Source of the DNA: Anaerotignum neopropionicum
GTDB lineage: Bacteria; Bacillota; Clostridia; Lachnospirales; Anaerotignaceae
Assembly: GCF_001571775.1 (NCBI RefSeq)
Contig: NZ_LRVM01000002.1
Location: 1 to 64,000 of the forward strand
Direction of reading: 5' to 3'
Length of the DNA: 64,000 bases
The notes below the pieces were generated by a model, which searched no databases, had not been told where the DNA came from, and was given only the letters and a program-made list of their open reading frames with translations. Positions 8,661 to 17,226 of this stretch are shown here, one piece after another. The position numbers and the translations under genes are program-made. Every line of letters begins with the position of its first letter. Position 1 is the stretch's first letter.

Positions 8661-8689
8661 TTTTCATCCCCGAGGAAAAACATTATAAT
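8661..8689 (+). promoter_or_regulatory. Probable promoter of recG
   Basis: A perfect TATAAT at 8684-8689 is preceded at 17 bp by a weak -35 TTTTCA at 8661-8666. A hairpin GGGGAT...ATCCCC (about 8644-8670) overlaps the -35. A second candidate, TTGACA at 8530-8535 with TATCCT at 8554-8559, lies farther upstream. Confidence 0.5.
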
Positions 8690-8742
8690 ATTAAGATACA
8701 TATTAACGATGCAATTGGGAATTGATTTTTGGGGGTGGTTAT

Positions 8743-10785
8743 ATGGAGTGGAAGGATGCTGTTTCTCAGCTGAAAGGTGTGGGAGAGCAACGGGAAAAAA
8801 AACTAAATTGTCTTGGAATTTACACCATAGAAGATCTTTTAACCCATTATCCCAGAGATTATAAAGACCGCACCAGATTGGCAAAGATATTAGAATTAGA
8901 GGTAAACACGGAAAGCACCTTTATTGCTTGTTGCAAGGGGAGCGGAGAAGTGCTAAAGCATGGAAGGTTTACGCTTACTAGGCTTAGAGTGGCTGATGAA
9001 ACCGGGGAAATCGGTTTGTTATGGTACAATCAGCCTTATATGAAAAATATTTTAAAACCAGGGGAGTGGTATCTTTTTACAGGAAAGCTGCAAAACAAAT
9101 ATGGGCGGAAAGAATTTTCTGTAACCGAATGGGAGGGAATTGGTGATCATTTTGCAGGGGGACGCATTATTCCTGTGTACCCAAGTGTTGAGGGAATTTC
9201 TCAAAAAATGCTCCGAGGCCTTATGGCGGCGGCTTTGGCTGAGATAAGAGGTGGGTTGGCAGAGGATATTCCATTATGGATACGGAAGGAATATCAATTA
9301 GCAGAACGAAATTTTTCCATAGAAGAAATACATTTTCCAAAGACGGAGCAAAGCTTTTTTGACGCAAGGCGAAGATTGGTCTTTGAAGAATTTTTTGTGT
9401 TGCAAGGCGCATTATTTTCGTTAAAAGCCCATTTGGAAGAAGGCAATCGGGGGTTTGTAATGAAAAAGAAAAAGGTAATAGAGGACTTTCAAAATTATTT
9501 GTCTTTTCAGCTTACCAATGGACAAAAAAAAGTATTGAAGGAAATAGAAAAGGACCTGTCAACGGGCAAACAAATGAACCGATTGATACAGGGAGATGTG
9601 GGAAGCGGTAAAACGGCGGTTGCCATGGCGGTGTCCTATTGGGTAATACAAAACGGATATCAAGCTGTTTTGATGGCACCAACGGAGGTGCTGGCGCAGC
9701 AGCATTATCTTTCTTTTTCGGCTATTTTTGAGAACCTTGGAATTACAACCGTGCTTTTAACGGGAGGGCAGACTGCAAAGGAAAAGCGGGCGGCCTTACA
9801 AAAAGTTGCTTCGGGTGAGGGGCATATGATTATTGGCACCCATGCGGTGATTCAAAATGGTGTGGAATATCGTAAGCTGGGCATTGCCATTACTGATGAG
9901 CAGCATAGATTTGGCGTTCGCCAAAGGGGTGCATTAAATCAAAAAGGGGAGAACCCCCATGTTTTGGTTATGACGGCTACCCCAATTCCTCGAACGCTGG
10001 CATTGATTTTATATGGAGATTTGGATATTTCTATCATTGATGAATTGCCACCTGGCAGGCAGAAAATAGATACTATGGCAGTTACAACCAACTACCATGA
10101 AAGAATTTATCGTTTTATAGAAAAGGAAGTTGCAGAGGGCAGGCAGGCTTATGTGATTTGTCCTATGATTGAGGAAAATGAGAAGCTTGAGGTGCAATCC
10201 GTACTCAACTATTCGGAGGAATTGCAGCAGAAATTAAATGGTTGCAAGGTTGCGTGTGTTCATGGGAAAATGAAGCCCAAGGAAAAACAGGAAATTATGA
10301 ATTGCTTTGTAAAAGGAGAAATTCATGTTCTTGTATCTACAACGGTAATTGAGGTGGGCATTAATGTGCCCAACGCCGTGATTATGCTGATTGAGAATGC
10401 CGAGCGCTTTGGTTTGGCACAGCTCCATCAGCTAAGGGGGCGTGTGGGGCGAGGCAGCGATAAGTCCTATTGTATCTTAGTTAGTGATGCAAAGACGAAA
10501 ATTGCCAAACAACGGCTCAAGTCCTTGACAGACTCCGAGGATGGCTTTGTTATTTCTGAAATGGATTTAAAGCTGCGGGGGCCGGGGGAGTTTTTCGGAA
10601 TTAGGCAGCACGGTTTGCCGGAATTAAAAATTGCAAATATTTATGAGGATATGCCTATTTTAATGGAAGCACAAAATGCGGCGAAAAAACTAATGGCTAT
10701 AGATCCATTTTTAAGCTTAGATGCTCACGAAGGGATCAGAAAAAGGTTTACCAGGTTTTTGGACGGCAAGCAGTTGGAGATATAA
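8743..10785 (+). CDS. recG: ATP-dependent DNA helicase RecG
   Basis: A 680-residue helicase of normal RecG length that remodels stalled replication forks and branched recombination intermediates. The N-terminal wedge/OB region covers about residues 1-220. Walker A GDVGSGKTAVA is near residue 284, the motif II box is DEQHR in place of DEAH, and motifs TATPIPRTL, STTVIEVGINVPNA and QLRGRVGRG follow in order. The ATG at 8743 is preferred over one 7 codons upstream because GGGGGTGG lies just before it and the protein then starts at the usual point (MEWKDAVSQLKGVG). Confidence 0.97.
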   Translation: MEWKDAVSQLKGVGEQREKKLNCLGIYTIEDLLTHYPRDYKDRTRLAKILELEVNTESTFIACCKGSGEVLKHGRFTLTRLRVADETGEIGLLWYNQPYMKNILKPGEWYLFTGKLQNKYGRKEFSVTEWEGIGDHFAGGRIIPVYPSVEGISQKMLRGLMAAALAEIRGGLAEDIPLWIRKEYQLAERNFSIEEIHFPKTEQSFFDARRRLVFEEFFVLQGALFSLKAHLEEGNRGFVMKKKKVIEDFQNYLSFQLTNGQKKVLKEIEKDLSTGKQMNRLIQGDVGSGKTAVAMAVSYWVIQNGYQAVLMAPTEVLAQQHYLSFSAIFENLGITTVLLTGGQTAKEKRAALQKVASGEGHMIIGTHAVIQNGVEYRKLGIAITDEQHRFGVRQRGALNQKGENPHVLVMTATPIPRTLALILYGDLDISIIDELPPGRQKIDTMAVTTNYHERIYRFIEKEVAEGRQAYVICPMIEENEKLEVQSVLNYSEELQQKLNGCKVACVHGKMKPKEKQEIMNCFVKGEIHVLVSTTVIEVGINVPNAVIMLIENAERFGLAQLHQLRGRVGRGSDKSYCILVSDAKTKIAKQRLKSLTDSEDGFVISEMDLKLRGPGEFFGIRQHGLPELKIANIYEDMPILMEAQNAAKKLMAIDPFLSLDAHEGIRKRFTRFLDGKQLEI

Positions 10786-11047
10786 ATTAATCTTTATAAA
10801 ATGGATCCTTATATTTAGAACAAGGTGTTTGCAGACAGTAGCGGTGCATTCCCAATGGGATTATGTTATACCCATGTTTGTTCTCCTTTACTGCTTGCGT
10901 GAGTCACAAAGGGGAATTTGGGAGGGAAATGTAGGAGGAACAGAGTTGTTTTATCTGCTGCTTATAGATATACAAAAAAAGTAACGGTTTTTTTTATTTT
11001 AGTTATTAAATTAGAAAGAACAGGGACACATTAGCGTAGGTGCGTGT
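10786..11047. other. Intergenic stretch between converging genes
   Basis: About 260 bases lie between recG and the end of the lysE-family gene. I see no gene and no clean GC-rich terminator; only an A-run/T-run pair near 10975-11000 that might weakly terminate either transcript. Confidence 0.5.
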
Positions 11048-11665
11048 TCAAAATTGCGTTAGGACAAGCTTTACAGCAAAAAGAACAAAGACTATGGCGA
11101 AGCATTTTTGAAGCATTTCCATATGCTTTGGCGAGGAGATGATGAATTTCTTTGCTGTCCCTGCCAGTATGCCATAACCAATAAAAATAATCAACGTAAG
11201 AAGCATAAAGGCCACCCCCAAAAGGAAACTTTGAAAAGCAAAGTTGTCTTTATTTCCCCTTATATATTGGGGCAAAAAAGAAAAAAAGAACAGCGTCAGC
11301 TTGGGATTGAGCAGATTTATAAGTATTCCCCGTTGAAGGATGGTCAAGGGGGCAGTATCTTTTTTTGCTGGCTGAAATTCCAAATTTTCTTTGGAAAACA
11401 TTATTTTGCATCCCAGATAGAGCAAATATAAAGCGCCGGTGAGCTTTATTATGGTAAAAACTTTAGGGTTCATTTGCAAGAGTAAGGTGGACAAGGCAAT
11501 GCTGGTACACAGATGGGGCAATATGCCCAAGGTGCAGCTAAATGCTGCAAGGACACTAGCTTTTTTGCCATTAAGGATTCCAACGGAAATGGTATATATA
11601 ACGCCGGTGCCTGGCAGCAGAATAATGATTAGGGAAGTAATAAAAAAAGTATAGGTGGTCAACAA
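11048..11665 (-). CDS. LysE/RhtB family amino acid exporter
   Basis: A 205-residue membrane protein with about six helices. The N-terminal LLPGTGVIYTIS segment and the central GILINLLNPKLTLFFFSFLPQYI block are signatures of the LysE/RhtB efflux family. It exports an amino acid or a derivative. The start is a TTG that overlaps the end of the upstream B3/B4 gene by 7 bases, preceded by GAAGGGA; a second TTG one codon later is possible. The substrate is not readable, but linkage to a PLP-dependent MocR regulator points to an amino-acid-like compound. Confidence 0.9.
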   Translation of the reverse strand: MLTTYTFFITSLIIILLPGTGVIYTISVGILNGKKASVLAAFSCTLGILPHLCTSIALSTLLLQMNPKVFTIIKLTGALYLLYLGCKIMFSKENLEFQPAKKDTAPLTILQRGILINLLNPKLTLFFFSFLPQYIRGNKDNFAFQSFLLGVAFMLLTLIIFIGYGILAGTAKKFIISSPKHMEMLQKCFAIVFVLFAVKLVLTQF

Positions 11666-12360
11666 TTATCCCTTCTTTCTAGGGATGCTGTATCAAGAAT
11701 TTTTAGCTCTGACAACGAGGAAGTGGGAGCAAACACGCGCACATAGCTTAGGAGTGTTTTGAGGCCATCCTCCACATATTTTTCCCCAAGGCCAGGAACA
11801 CCGTCAATCAGAAAAAGGACATCCGTTGTGTTTTCTGTGATACGCGTATTTTCGTCCTGTCCATAAATAATGCTCAAAATGAAGCTCTCATTATCTTTAA
11901 GGCAAATGTCATTTGGCTTTAACACAACACTACGGTTGCCCGAGCCCATATAGGTTTCGCCGCCTTGAGATTTTTGTATTGTCAATGGCAGGCGGCACTT
12001 TTTTAAATCATGGCCTGCAATCAGTAAGGCGGTTTTTAATTCTGTGAGAAACAATGCCTGTATCAAGGGCGTTGTTTCTGGAAAAGCTTTTCCGTTTAGT
12101 ATGGACTCCAATTGGGGGAGAACATGATATGTTTTTTTGAACTTTTTATAGTAGCGGATATAAGGTTTTATCACTTCGTTCGTTTGGGAAAAAGTTTTTC
12201 GTTCATAGTTTAAGTGTGTTTTGTTGATGTCGTCCAATTCCTGCAAAACTAGGGTTTTAAACGCTTGTTTTCCCTCTTTGGTTACGGCAATATCCTTTAA
12301 AATAAGGACACCGAATACTGTGCGTTGGGAATCATTCATATTGGGATGTAGTTTTATCAT
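11659..12360 (-). CDS. B3/B4 tRNA-binding-domain protein (PheRS beta-like editing domain)
   Basis: A 233-residue protein. It resembles free-standing B3/B4 domains related to the editing domain of phenylalanyl-tRNA synthetase beta: a long alpha/beta stretch with YYKKFKKTYHVLPQLES near residues 70-86 and LKTALLIAGHDLKK near 105-118. The start at 12360 is set by AGGAGG five bases upstream; a longer frame would run into the promoter region. It is coupled to the exporter by overlap. The family may bind amino acids or edit mischarged tRNA; which applies here is unknown. Confidence 0.8.
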   Translation of the reverse strand: MIKLHPNMNDSQRTVFGVLILKDIAVTKEGKQAFKTLVLQELDDINKTHLNYERKTFSQTNEVIKPYIRYYKKFKKTYHVLPQLESILNGKAFPETTPLIQALFLTELKTALLIAGHDLKKCRLPLTIQKSQGGETYMGSGNRSVVLKPNDICLKDNESFILSIIYGQDENTRITENTTDVLFLIDGVPGLGEKYVEDGLKTLLSYVRVFAPTSSLSELKILDTASLERRDNC

Positions 12361-12406
12361 GGCAACCTCCTGATTTTGGTTTTTTTCTGTGATATAATTT
12401 ACCATA

Positions 12407-12460
12407 AATAAACGGTTCTTTTAAGCTCCGCTTTTATGATTTCTATATAGAACCGCTTTA
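12407..12460. promoter_or_regulatory. Candidate MocR/PdxR operator (two direct boxes, one inverted)
   Basis: Three related boxes lie between the divergent genes: AAAGAACCGTTT on the minus strand around 12409-12420, AGCTCCGCTTTTA at 12425-12436, and AGAACCGCTTTA at 12449-12460. The two plus-strand boxes are about 25 bp apart. CGGTTCT at 12413-12419 is an exact inverted match to AGAACCG at 12449-12455. Paired direct repeats plus an inverted one are the operator layout known for GabR/PdxR-type regulators. Confidence 0.5.
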
Positions 12461-12475
12461 GAGGAGGATTGGCAT

Positions 12476-13879
12476 ATGATTCATATAAATATTGATAGAA
12501 AGACAAGCTGCTCTCTTTCAAGGCAGATTTATGATGCATTAAAAGAAGCGATTCTTTTTGGAACAATACAGCCGGGAGAAAAGCTGCCGTCTACAAGAGA
12601 GCTTGCAAAATATTTAAATGTAGCAAGAAACGTTGTGATTGAATGCTATGAGCAGCTGGCGGCAGAGGGGTATGTCTATTCCAAAAACGGCGCGGGAACT
12701 TATGCTTGTGATGGAGTGAGGTTTCATCCCTTGGAAAAGGACACCGCAGCAAAGGGGGGAAGCAATGAAAAGTATTCTCCCCAATATGAGGTTTCCTTTC
12801 GCACGGGTATTCCGGATTTGGCTGAAATTCCTATCAAAAGGTGGGCGCAAATATATCAAAGGATTGCCCTTGATATCAAGCCTTCCCAGCTGGATTATCA
12901 GGATCCTTTCGGTGATTACCGATTGAGAACGCAGCTTTCTTTATACTTAAATCGGGCAAGGGGTGCCCAAACAGCTCCGAAAAATATTTTGATAACCAAT
13001 GGAGCGGCGCAATCCTTTCATTTGCTCTGTGGGCTTATTGCTCAAAATGAGTATGCTTTGGTTGAAAATCCATTAAGCTTCGGTATTTTGCATACCCTTT
13101 GTGCCAACAGTGTAAACATGGAGCCAATTTATATGGATGAACAGGGGATGGTGACGGCAGCGTTGCCTGATAAGCCACCCAAGCTGATTTTTACAACGCC
13201 GAGTCATCAATTTCCAACGGGCGTTATTCTTCCTGCCGGGCGTCGAATTGAAATGATAAAATATGCCCGGCGGCAGAACGCTTACATTGTTGAGGATGAT
13301 TATGACAGTGAGTTTCGATTTGACGGCAGCCCCATACAGTCAATGCAGTTTCTTGATCCACAACGGGTCATCTATGTGGGGACTTTTTCAAAAACCTTGA
13401 TGCCGGCGCTGCGGCTTGGATATATGGTTGTGCCGGACGAACTTTGTGAAAAAATGCGTGAGGCAAAGTATGTGGCGGATTTACATTCCCCTATTTTGGA
13501 ACAGCTTGTCCTTGGGGATTTTCTTGAAAGGGGTTTATTTGAGAGGCATATTAGAAAAATGAGAAAGCTCTATCTGAAAAAGAGGAATGCATTGGTGGGT
13601 AGTCTGAGACAGTCCTTTGGGGAGAGGGTGAAAATTTCCGGTGCGGAAGCGGGGCTGCATTTTATTGCAGCCTTTGAGGGGGTGCACTTTCACGAAGGCT
13701 TAATGAAAAAAATTGAGGAAAATGGCGTTCAAATTTCTGCTGTCAGCCAGCATTGCTTATCCGAAAAAACAAAATCGCAGTATGATCAAGGGCTTATTTT
13801 TGGTTACGGCAACACGACAATGGAGGATATTGACAGGGGTGTAAAAATTCTATCTAGGGTAATAAAAGGAGAACGATAG
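12476..13879 (+). CDS. MocR/PdxR family regulator (GntR HTH fused to aminotransferase domain)
   Basis: A 467-residue transcription factor. An N-terminal GntR winged helix (about residues 1-75, with the motif LPSTRELAKYLNVARN) is joined by a linker to a class I aminotransferase domain. The PLP site is indicated by VEDDYDSEFRFDG and the lysine in VGTFSKTLMPALRLGY. Such proteins sense PLP-bound amino compounds. It is transcribed divergently from the exporter and the B3/B4 gene across a 115-bp gap with candidate operator boxes, so I infer that it controls them and itself. Confidence 0.93.
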   Translation: MIHINIDRKTSCSLSRQIYDALKEAILFGTIQPGEKLPSTRELAKYLNVARNVVIECYEQLAAEGYVYSKNGAGTYACDGVRFHPLEKDTAAKGGSNEKYSPQYEVSFRTGIPDLAEIPIKRWAQIYQRIALDIKPSQLDYQDPFGDYRLRTQLSLYLNRARGAQTAPKNILITNGAAQSFHLLCGLIAQNEYALVENPLSFGILHTLCANSVNMEPIYMDEQGMVTAALPDKPPKLIFTTPSHQFPTGVILPAGRRIEMIKYARRQNAYIVEDDYDSEFRFDGSPIQSMQFLDPQRVIYVGTFSKTLMPALRLGYMVVPDELCEKMREAKYVADLHSPILEQLVLGDFLERGLFERHIRKMRKLYLKKRNALVGSLRQSFGERVKISGAEAGLHFIAAFEGVHFHEGLMKKIEENGVQISAVSQHCLSEKTKSQYDQGLIFGYGNTTMEDIDRGVKILSRVIKGER

Positions 13880-13954
13880 CAGTGGTATCCTGTTTTTGCA
13901 TAGAAAAAATTGTACTTGGGCTATTATTTGAAAACACACTGTGCTGTGAAACTT

Positions 13955-13991
13955 TTTTCTGAAAAAGAAAAAGCCCCATTGCGGTGGGCTT
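13955..13991 (-). terminator. Terminator between the MocR and RidA genes
   Basis: AAGCCC (13971-13976) pairs with GGGCTT (13986-13991). On the minus strand the hairpin is followed by TTTTTCTTTTT, so it is a canonical terminator for ridA; it may also stop the MocR transcript arriving from the other side. Confidence 0.75.
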
Positions 13992-14036
13992 AATTTTCCT
14001 AGCAATTTGGGCTTTTGTCTATCAGGTCTAAAGGGA

Positions 14037-14414
14037 TTATTTCAATAACGCAATGACTTCAACTTCACATAAAACATTTTTGGGAAGTGTTTTTACGGCT
14101 ACGCAAGAGCGAGCAGGTTTATTTGTAAAATACTTGCCATAAATTTCGTTGAAAGCACCAAAATCGCCCATATCAGCCAAGAAGCAGGTTGTTTTAATAG
14201 TATCGGCAAAGGTTAAGCCGTTGGCTTCCAAAACTGCGCTAATATTTTTCATAACCTGTTCTGCCTGGCCTTCGATGGTGGTTGCTACGACATCGCCAAC
14301 AGCAGGATCAATGGCAATCTGGCCGCTTGTGAAAAGGAAGCCGTTTGCAGACACTGCCTGAGAGTAAGGGCCGATTGCTGCGGGTGCTTTCTCTGTGCTT
14401 GTAACTTTAATCAT
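14037..14414 (-). CDS. ridA: RidA family enamine/imine deaminase
   Basis: A 125-residue RidA/YjgF protein that hydrolyses reactive 2-aminoacrylate and other enamines released by PLP enzymes. The signatures are IGPYSQAV near residue 13, SGQIAIDP near 29, and CEVEVIALLK at the C-terminus. The conserved arginine is in KPARSCVAV. The start at 14414 is preferred because the upstream ATG is part of the GGAGGT ribosome binding site. Confidence 0.95.
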   Translation of the reverse strand: MIKVTSTEKAPAAIGPYSQAVSANGFLFTSGQIAIDPAVGDVVATTIEGQAEQVMKNISAVLEANGLTFADTIKTTCFLADMGDFGAFNEIYGKYFTNKPARSCVAVKTLPKNVLCEVEVIALLK

Positions 14415-14728
14415 AATGAATACCTCCAAATGTTTGTTTTTTATGGCTGTGTGACGGTAAACTTCCCCTTTGGGGGAACAGTCACCAGCAGGATACTTAA
14501 AGCTCCAAAAAAATTTTTATGAATCACGTTACATTTTTTTGATAATTATATTTTAGCCCAAAGACATTTTTTCGTCAATGTGTTTTTCTCACATACATGC
14601 AGTTTGTTTAGTATGAATAAATTGTTCATCTTTTTGTTTCTTTTTTTCCTGATTTCGGGTAAAATAAAAACAGTATGTATTTTTATGGAACAGAAGAATC
14701 TACAATGGATAGAAAGGAATTTAATGTA
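14415..14728. other. Divergent intergenic region between ridA and prfC
   Basis: About 310 bases. A candidate -10 TAAAAT at 14660-14665 faces prfC without a convincing -35. An imperfect palindrome GTAAACTTCCCCTTTGGGGGAA lies near 14456-14477 in the ridA leader (G/C-rich arms CCCC/GGGG). No gene is supported here. Confidence 0.45.
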
Positions 14729-16321
14729 ATGAGTATTTTGGAAGAAATCCAAAGAAGACGGATTTTCGGTATTATTTCCCATCCGGATGCCGGTAAAACA
14801 ACTTTAACAGAAAAGCTTCTGCTTCATGGGGGCGCAATTCGCGAAGCGGGGACTGTAAAGGCAAGAAGAAATGCAAAGTTTGCAAAAAGTGACTGGATGG
14901 AGATTGAAAAACAGCGTGGTATTTCTGTTACATCCTCCGTAATGCAGTTTGAATACAATGGGAAGGTTGTTTCCATCATGGATACACCCGGACATAACGA
15001 TTTTGGTGAGGATACTTACCGTATTTTAACCTCTGTGGATAGTGCGGTTATGGTAATTGATGCGGCAAAGGGTGTGGAAGCCCAGACGGTTAAGTTATTC
15101 AAGGTTTGCAGTATGCGACAGATTCCCATTTTTACGTTTATTAACAAGCTGGATCGTCAGTCAAAGGACCCTTTGGAATGTATGGCTGACTTGGAGGATG
15201 CTTTGGGACTGCCATCCACGGCGGTTACTTGGCCAATTGGAAATGGACTTACCTTTGAGGGTATTTATGATAGACTGGAAAACAAGGTTTTTTTGTACCG
15301 CCAAAAGAACGGTATCATTGAGCTTGGGCCAAAGGGCGTTTTTGGCGATGCGCTGGAGGGCGTGATTTCTCAAGCAAATTTGGATATTTTGCGGGAGGAA
15401 ATGGAGCTTTTAGACGGTGCAGGCAACAGCTTTGATTTGAAGGCCATCAAAGAAGGAAAGCTATCTCCTGTATTTTTCGGCTCAGCTTTGGCGGATTTTG
15501 GTGTTACTGCGTTTTTACAGCATTTCCTGGAATGGGCGCCGGGGCCGGGGACAAGAAAAACTACAACTGGAGAGGTTCTGCCCACAGATGAGTTTTTCAG
15601 CGGTTTTATTTTCAAAATTCAAGCGAATATGAATCCTGCCCATAGAGATCGATTGGCATTTTTGCGCATCTGCTCGGGTACCTTTACGAGAGGAATGACG
15701 GTAACCTTATCCAGAACGGGAAAGCAAATGAAGCTTAGCCAGTCGACACAGCTGATGGCAAACGAAAGGGAAACATTGGAAACTGCCGTTGTGGGGGATA
15801 TTATCGGTATCTATGACAGTGGAAATTATCAGATTGGCGATACTTTGACAGACAGAAAGGAAAAACTGTTTTTTGAGCCGTTGCCAACCTTCCCACCGGA
15901 ATTGTTTATGCGTGTGCATCCTATAAATTCTTTAAAGGCAAAGCAGTTTCAAAAGGGTGTGCAGCAGCTGGCCCAGGAGGGCGCTATTCAAGTTTATCAT
16001 AACGAGTTTAATGACGTTATTTTAGGTGCGGTAGGACAACTGCAGTTTGAAGTTTTTGAATATCGATTAAATAATGAGTATAACTCTGAGGTGCGCATGG
16101 AAGCCCTGGATTACGGCGTTGCAAGATGGGTAAATCCTGTTTCGGTGGAAGATGTGAGGGATCATTTGGTGGCAAGAAGCACATTGGTTTTTGACCGCTT
16201 TGAACGGCCCATTCTGCTTTTTGCAAATCAATATACGTTGAATAATTTTATGCAGAAAAATCCAGATATAGAGCTTTGGGAGGCACTTAATCTGGATGAC
16301 AGTGAATATCAAGAAGGATAA
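14729..16321 (+). CDS. prfC: Peptide chain release factor 3
   Basis: A 530-residue translational GTPase that recycles RF1/RF2 from the ribosome. The P-loop is SHPDAGKTTL near residues 17-26, the G2 region RGISVTSSVM, G3 DTPGHNDF, and G4 NKLDR; the C-terminal RF3 domain ends near ARWVNPVSVED. The ATG at 14729 is chosen because it gives the family's usual length and start (about 15 residues before the P-loop) and has AAGGAA upstream; two earlier in-frame starts lack a clear RBS. It is monocistronic between its own leader and terminator. Confidence 0.96.
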   Translation: MSILEEIQRRRIFGIISHPDAGKTTLTEKLLLHGGAIREAGTVKARRNAKFAKSDWMEIEKQRGISVTSSVMQFEYNGKVVSIMDTPGHNDFGEDTYRILTSVDSAVMVIDAAKGVEAQTVKLFKVCSMRQIPIFTFINKLDRQSKDPLECMADLEDALGLPSTAVTWPIGNGLTFEGIYDRLENKVFLYRQKNGIIELGPKGVFGDALEGVISQANLDILREEMELLDGAGNSFDLKAIKEGKLSPVFFGSALADFGVTAFLQHFLEWAPGPGTRKTTTGEVLPTDEFFSGFIFKIQANMNPAHRDRLAFLRICSGTFTRGMTVTLSRTGKQMKLSQSTQLMANERETLETAVVGDIIGIYDSGNYQIGDTLTDRKEKLFFEPLPTFPPELFMRVHPINSLKAKQFQKGVQQLAQEGAIQVYHNEFNDVILGAVGQLQFEVFEYRLNNEYNSEVRMEALDYGVARWVNPVSVEDVRDHLVARSTLVFDRFERPILLFANQYTLNNFMQKNPDIELWEALNLDDSEYQEG

Positions 16322-16325
16322 ATTT

Positions 16326-16365
16326 AAAGGGCAAATTTCTTTATGAAATCTGCCCTTTTGTTTTT
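16326..16365 (+). terminator. Terminator of prfC
   Basis: AAAGGGCA (16326-16333) pairs with TGCCCTTT (16351-16358), followed by TGTTTTT. It lies directly behind the stop codon. Confidence 0.88.
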
Positions 16366-16406
16366 CAAAAATATATACTTAAAAAACAAAAAAGATACGC
16401 AAATTT

Positions 16407-16431
16407 GGAACAAAATGGGGAAAGCTTCGTC
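16407..16431 (+). promoter_or_regulatory. ECF-sigma-type promoter (GGAAC-N16-CGTC)
   Basis: GGAAC at 16407-16411 and CGTC at 16428-16431 are separated by exactly 16 bases, the classic signature of promoters read by ECF sigma factors. It lies about 150 bp upstream of the ECF sigma gene, consistent with autoregulation. Confidence 0.65.
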
Positions 16432-16513
16432 TAAAAAATTTACGGCGTATGCCTTTTTAGACCAAAATTTTGGATACTTCATTAGGAAAAGGAAGGGTAA
16501 TTATAAATTACTT

Positions 16514-16542
16514 TTGCTTCTTTATGGGATCTATATTATGAT
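16514..16542 (+). promoter_or_regulatory. Possible sigma-A promoter of the ECF sigma gene
   Basis: TTGCTT at 16514-16519 and TATGAT at 16537-16542 are 17 bp apart. Together with the ECF-type promoter upstream, this could give basal expression in addition to autoregulated expression. Confidence 0.5.
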
Positions 16543-16578
16543 ATTGGTATTGGAAAGAAGAAACGGAGGTGATCAAAA

Positions 16579-17226
16579 GTGGCGGGAGAAGTTTCTGCAG
16601 AACAAGGAAGCAATCATTTGATTTCACAGGCAAAGCAGGGCGATTTGGCGGCATTTGAAGCGTTGATTTTACAGCATGAAAAAATTGTTTATAATGTTGC
16701 CCTTAGAATGATGAATCATACTGAGGATGCCAAGGATATTTCCCAGGAGGTATTTTTGAAAGCATATCGCAATATCGCCAATTTTGACGAACGCTCAGCC
16801 TTTTCTACATGGATCTATCGGATTACGGTAAATACTTGTATCGATGAGATGAGAAAGCGCAAAGGGAAGCAAACCCTATTTTTGGATAATGAATTTGAGG
16901 ATGAAGAGGGAACTTGGAAACAGGAGGTTGCTGATAGTGGCGAGACGCCGGAAGAAAGCTTAATGCGAAAAGAGGAAAAAAATGAAATATTGCTGGCGTT
17001 GAAAACAATTTCTGAGGATTATAAAACTGTTTTTATCCTAAGAGATATCCGCGGGCTTTCTTATGATGAAATTGCTGAAATTACAGGGCTTGCCCTAGGT
17101 ACGGTGAAATCTAGAATTTCACGGGCCAGAAATCATTTGAAAAAAGAAATCTTTAGAATTTGGGAACGAAACGGCGTGGAACCTCGTCATAATGCCAGAA
17201 AGGAGGGTGAATTCCATGAGCTGTGA
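16579..17226 (+). CDS. RNA polymerase ECF sigma factor
   Basis: A 215-residue sigma-70 family protein with only regions 2 and 4. Region 2 covers about residues 25-95 (DAKDISQEVFLKAYRNIANF, then AFSTWIYRITVNTCIDEMRK). Region 4 covers about 135-190 and includes the helix-turn-helix LSYDEIAEITGLALGTVKSR. The GTG start at 16579 follows GGAGGTGATC. Its end overlaps the anti-sigma gene by 11 bases, a typical stoichiometric pairing. The stimulus is not known. Confidence 0.94.
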   Translation: MAGEVSAEQGSNHLISQAKQGDLAAFEALILQHEKIVYNVALRMMNHTEDAKDISQEVFLKAYRNIANFDERSAFSTWIYRITVNTCIDEMRKRKGKQTLFLDNEFEDEEGTWKQEVADSGETPEESLMRKEEKNEILLALKTISEDYKTVFILRDIRGLSYDEIAEITGLALGTVKSRISRARNHLKKEIFRIWERNGVEPRHNARKEGEFHEL

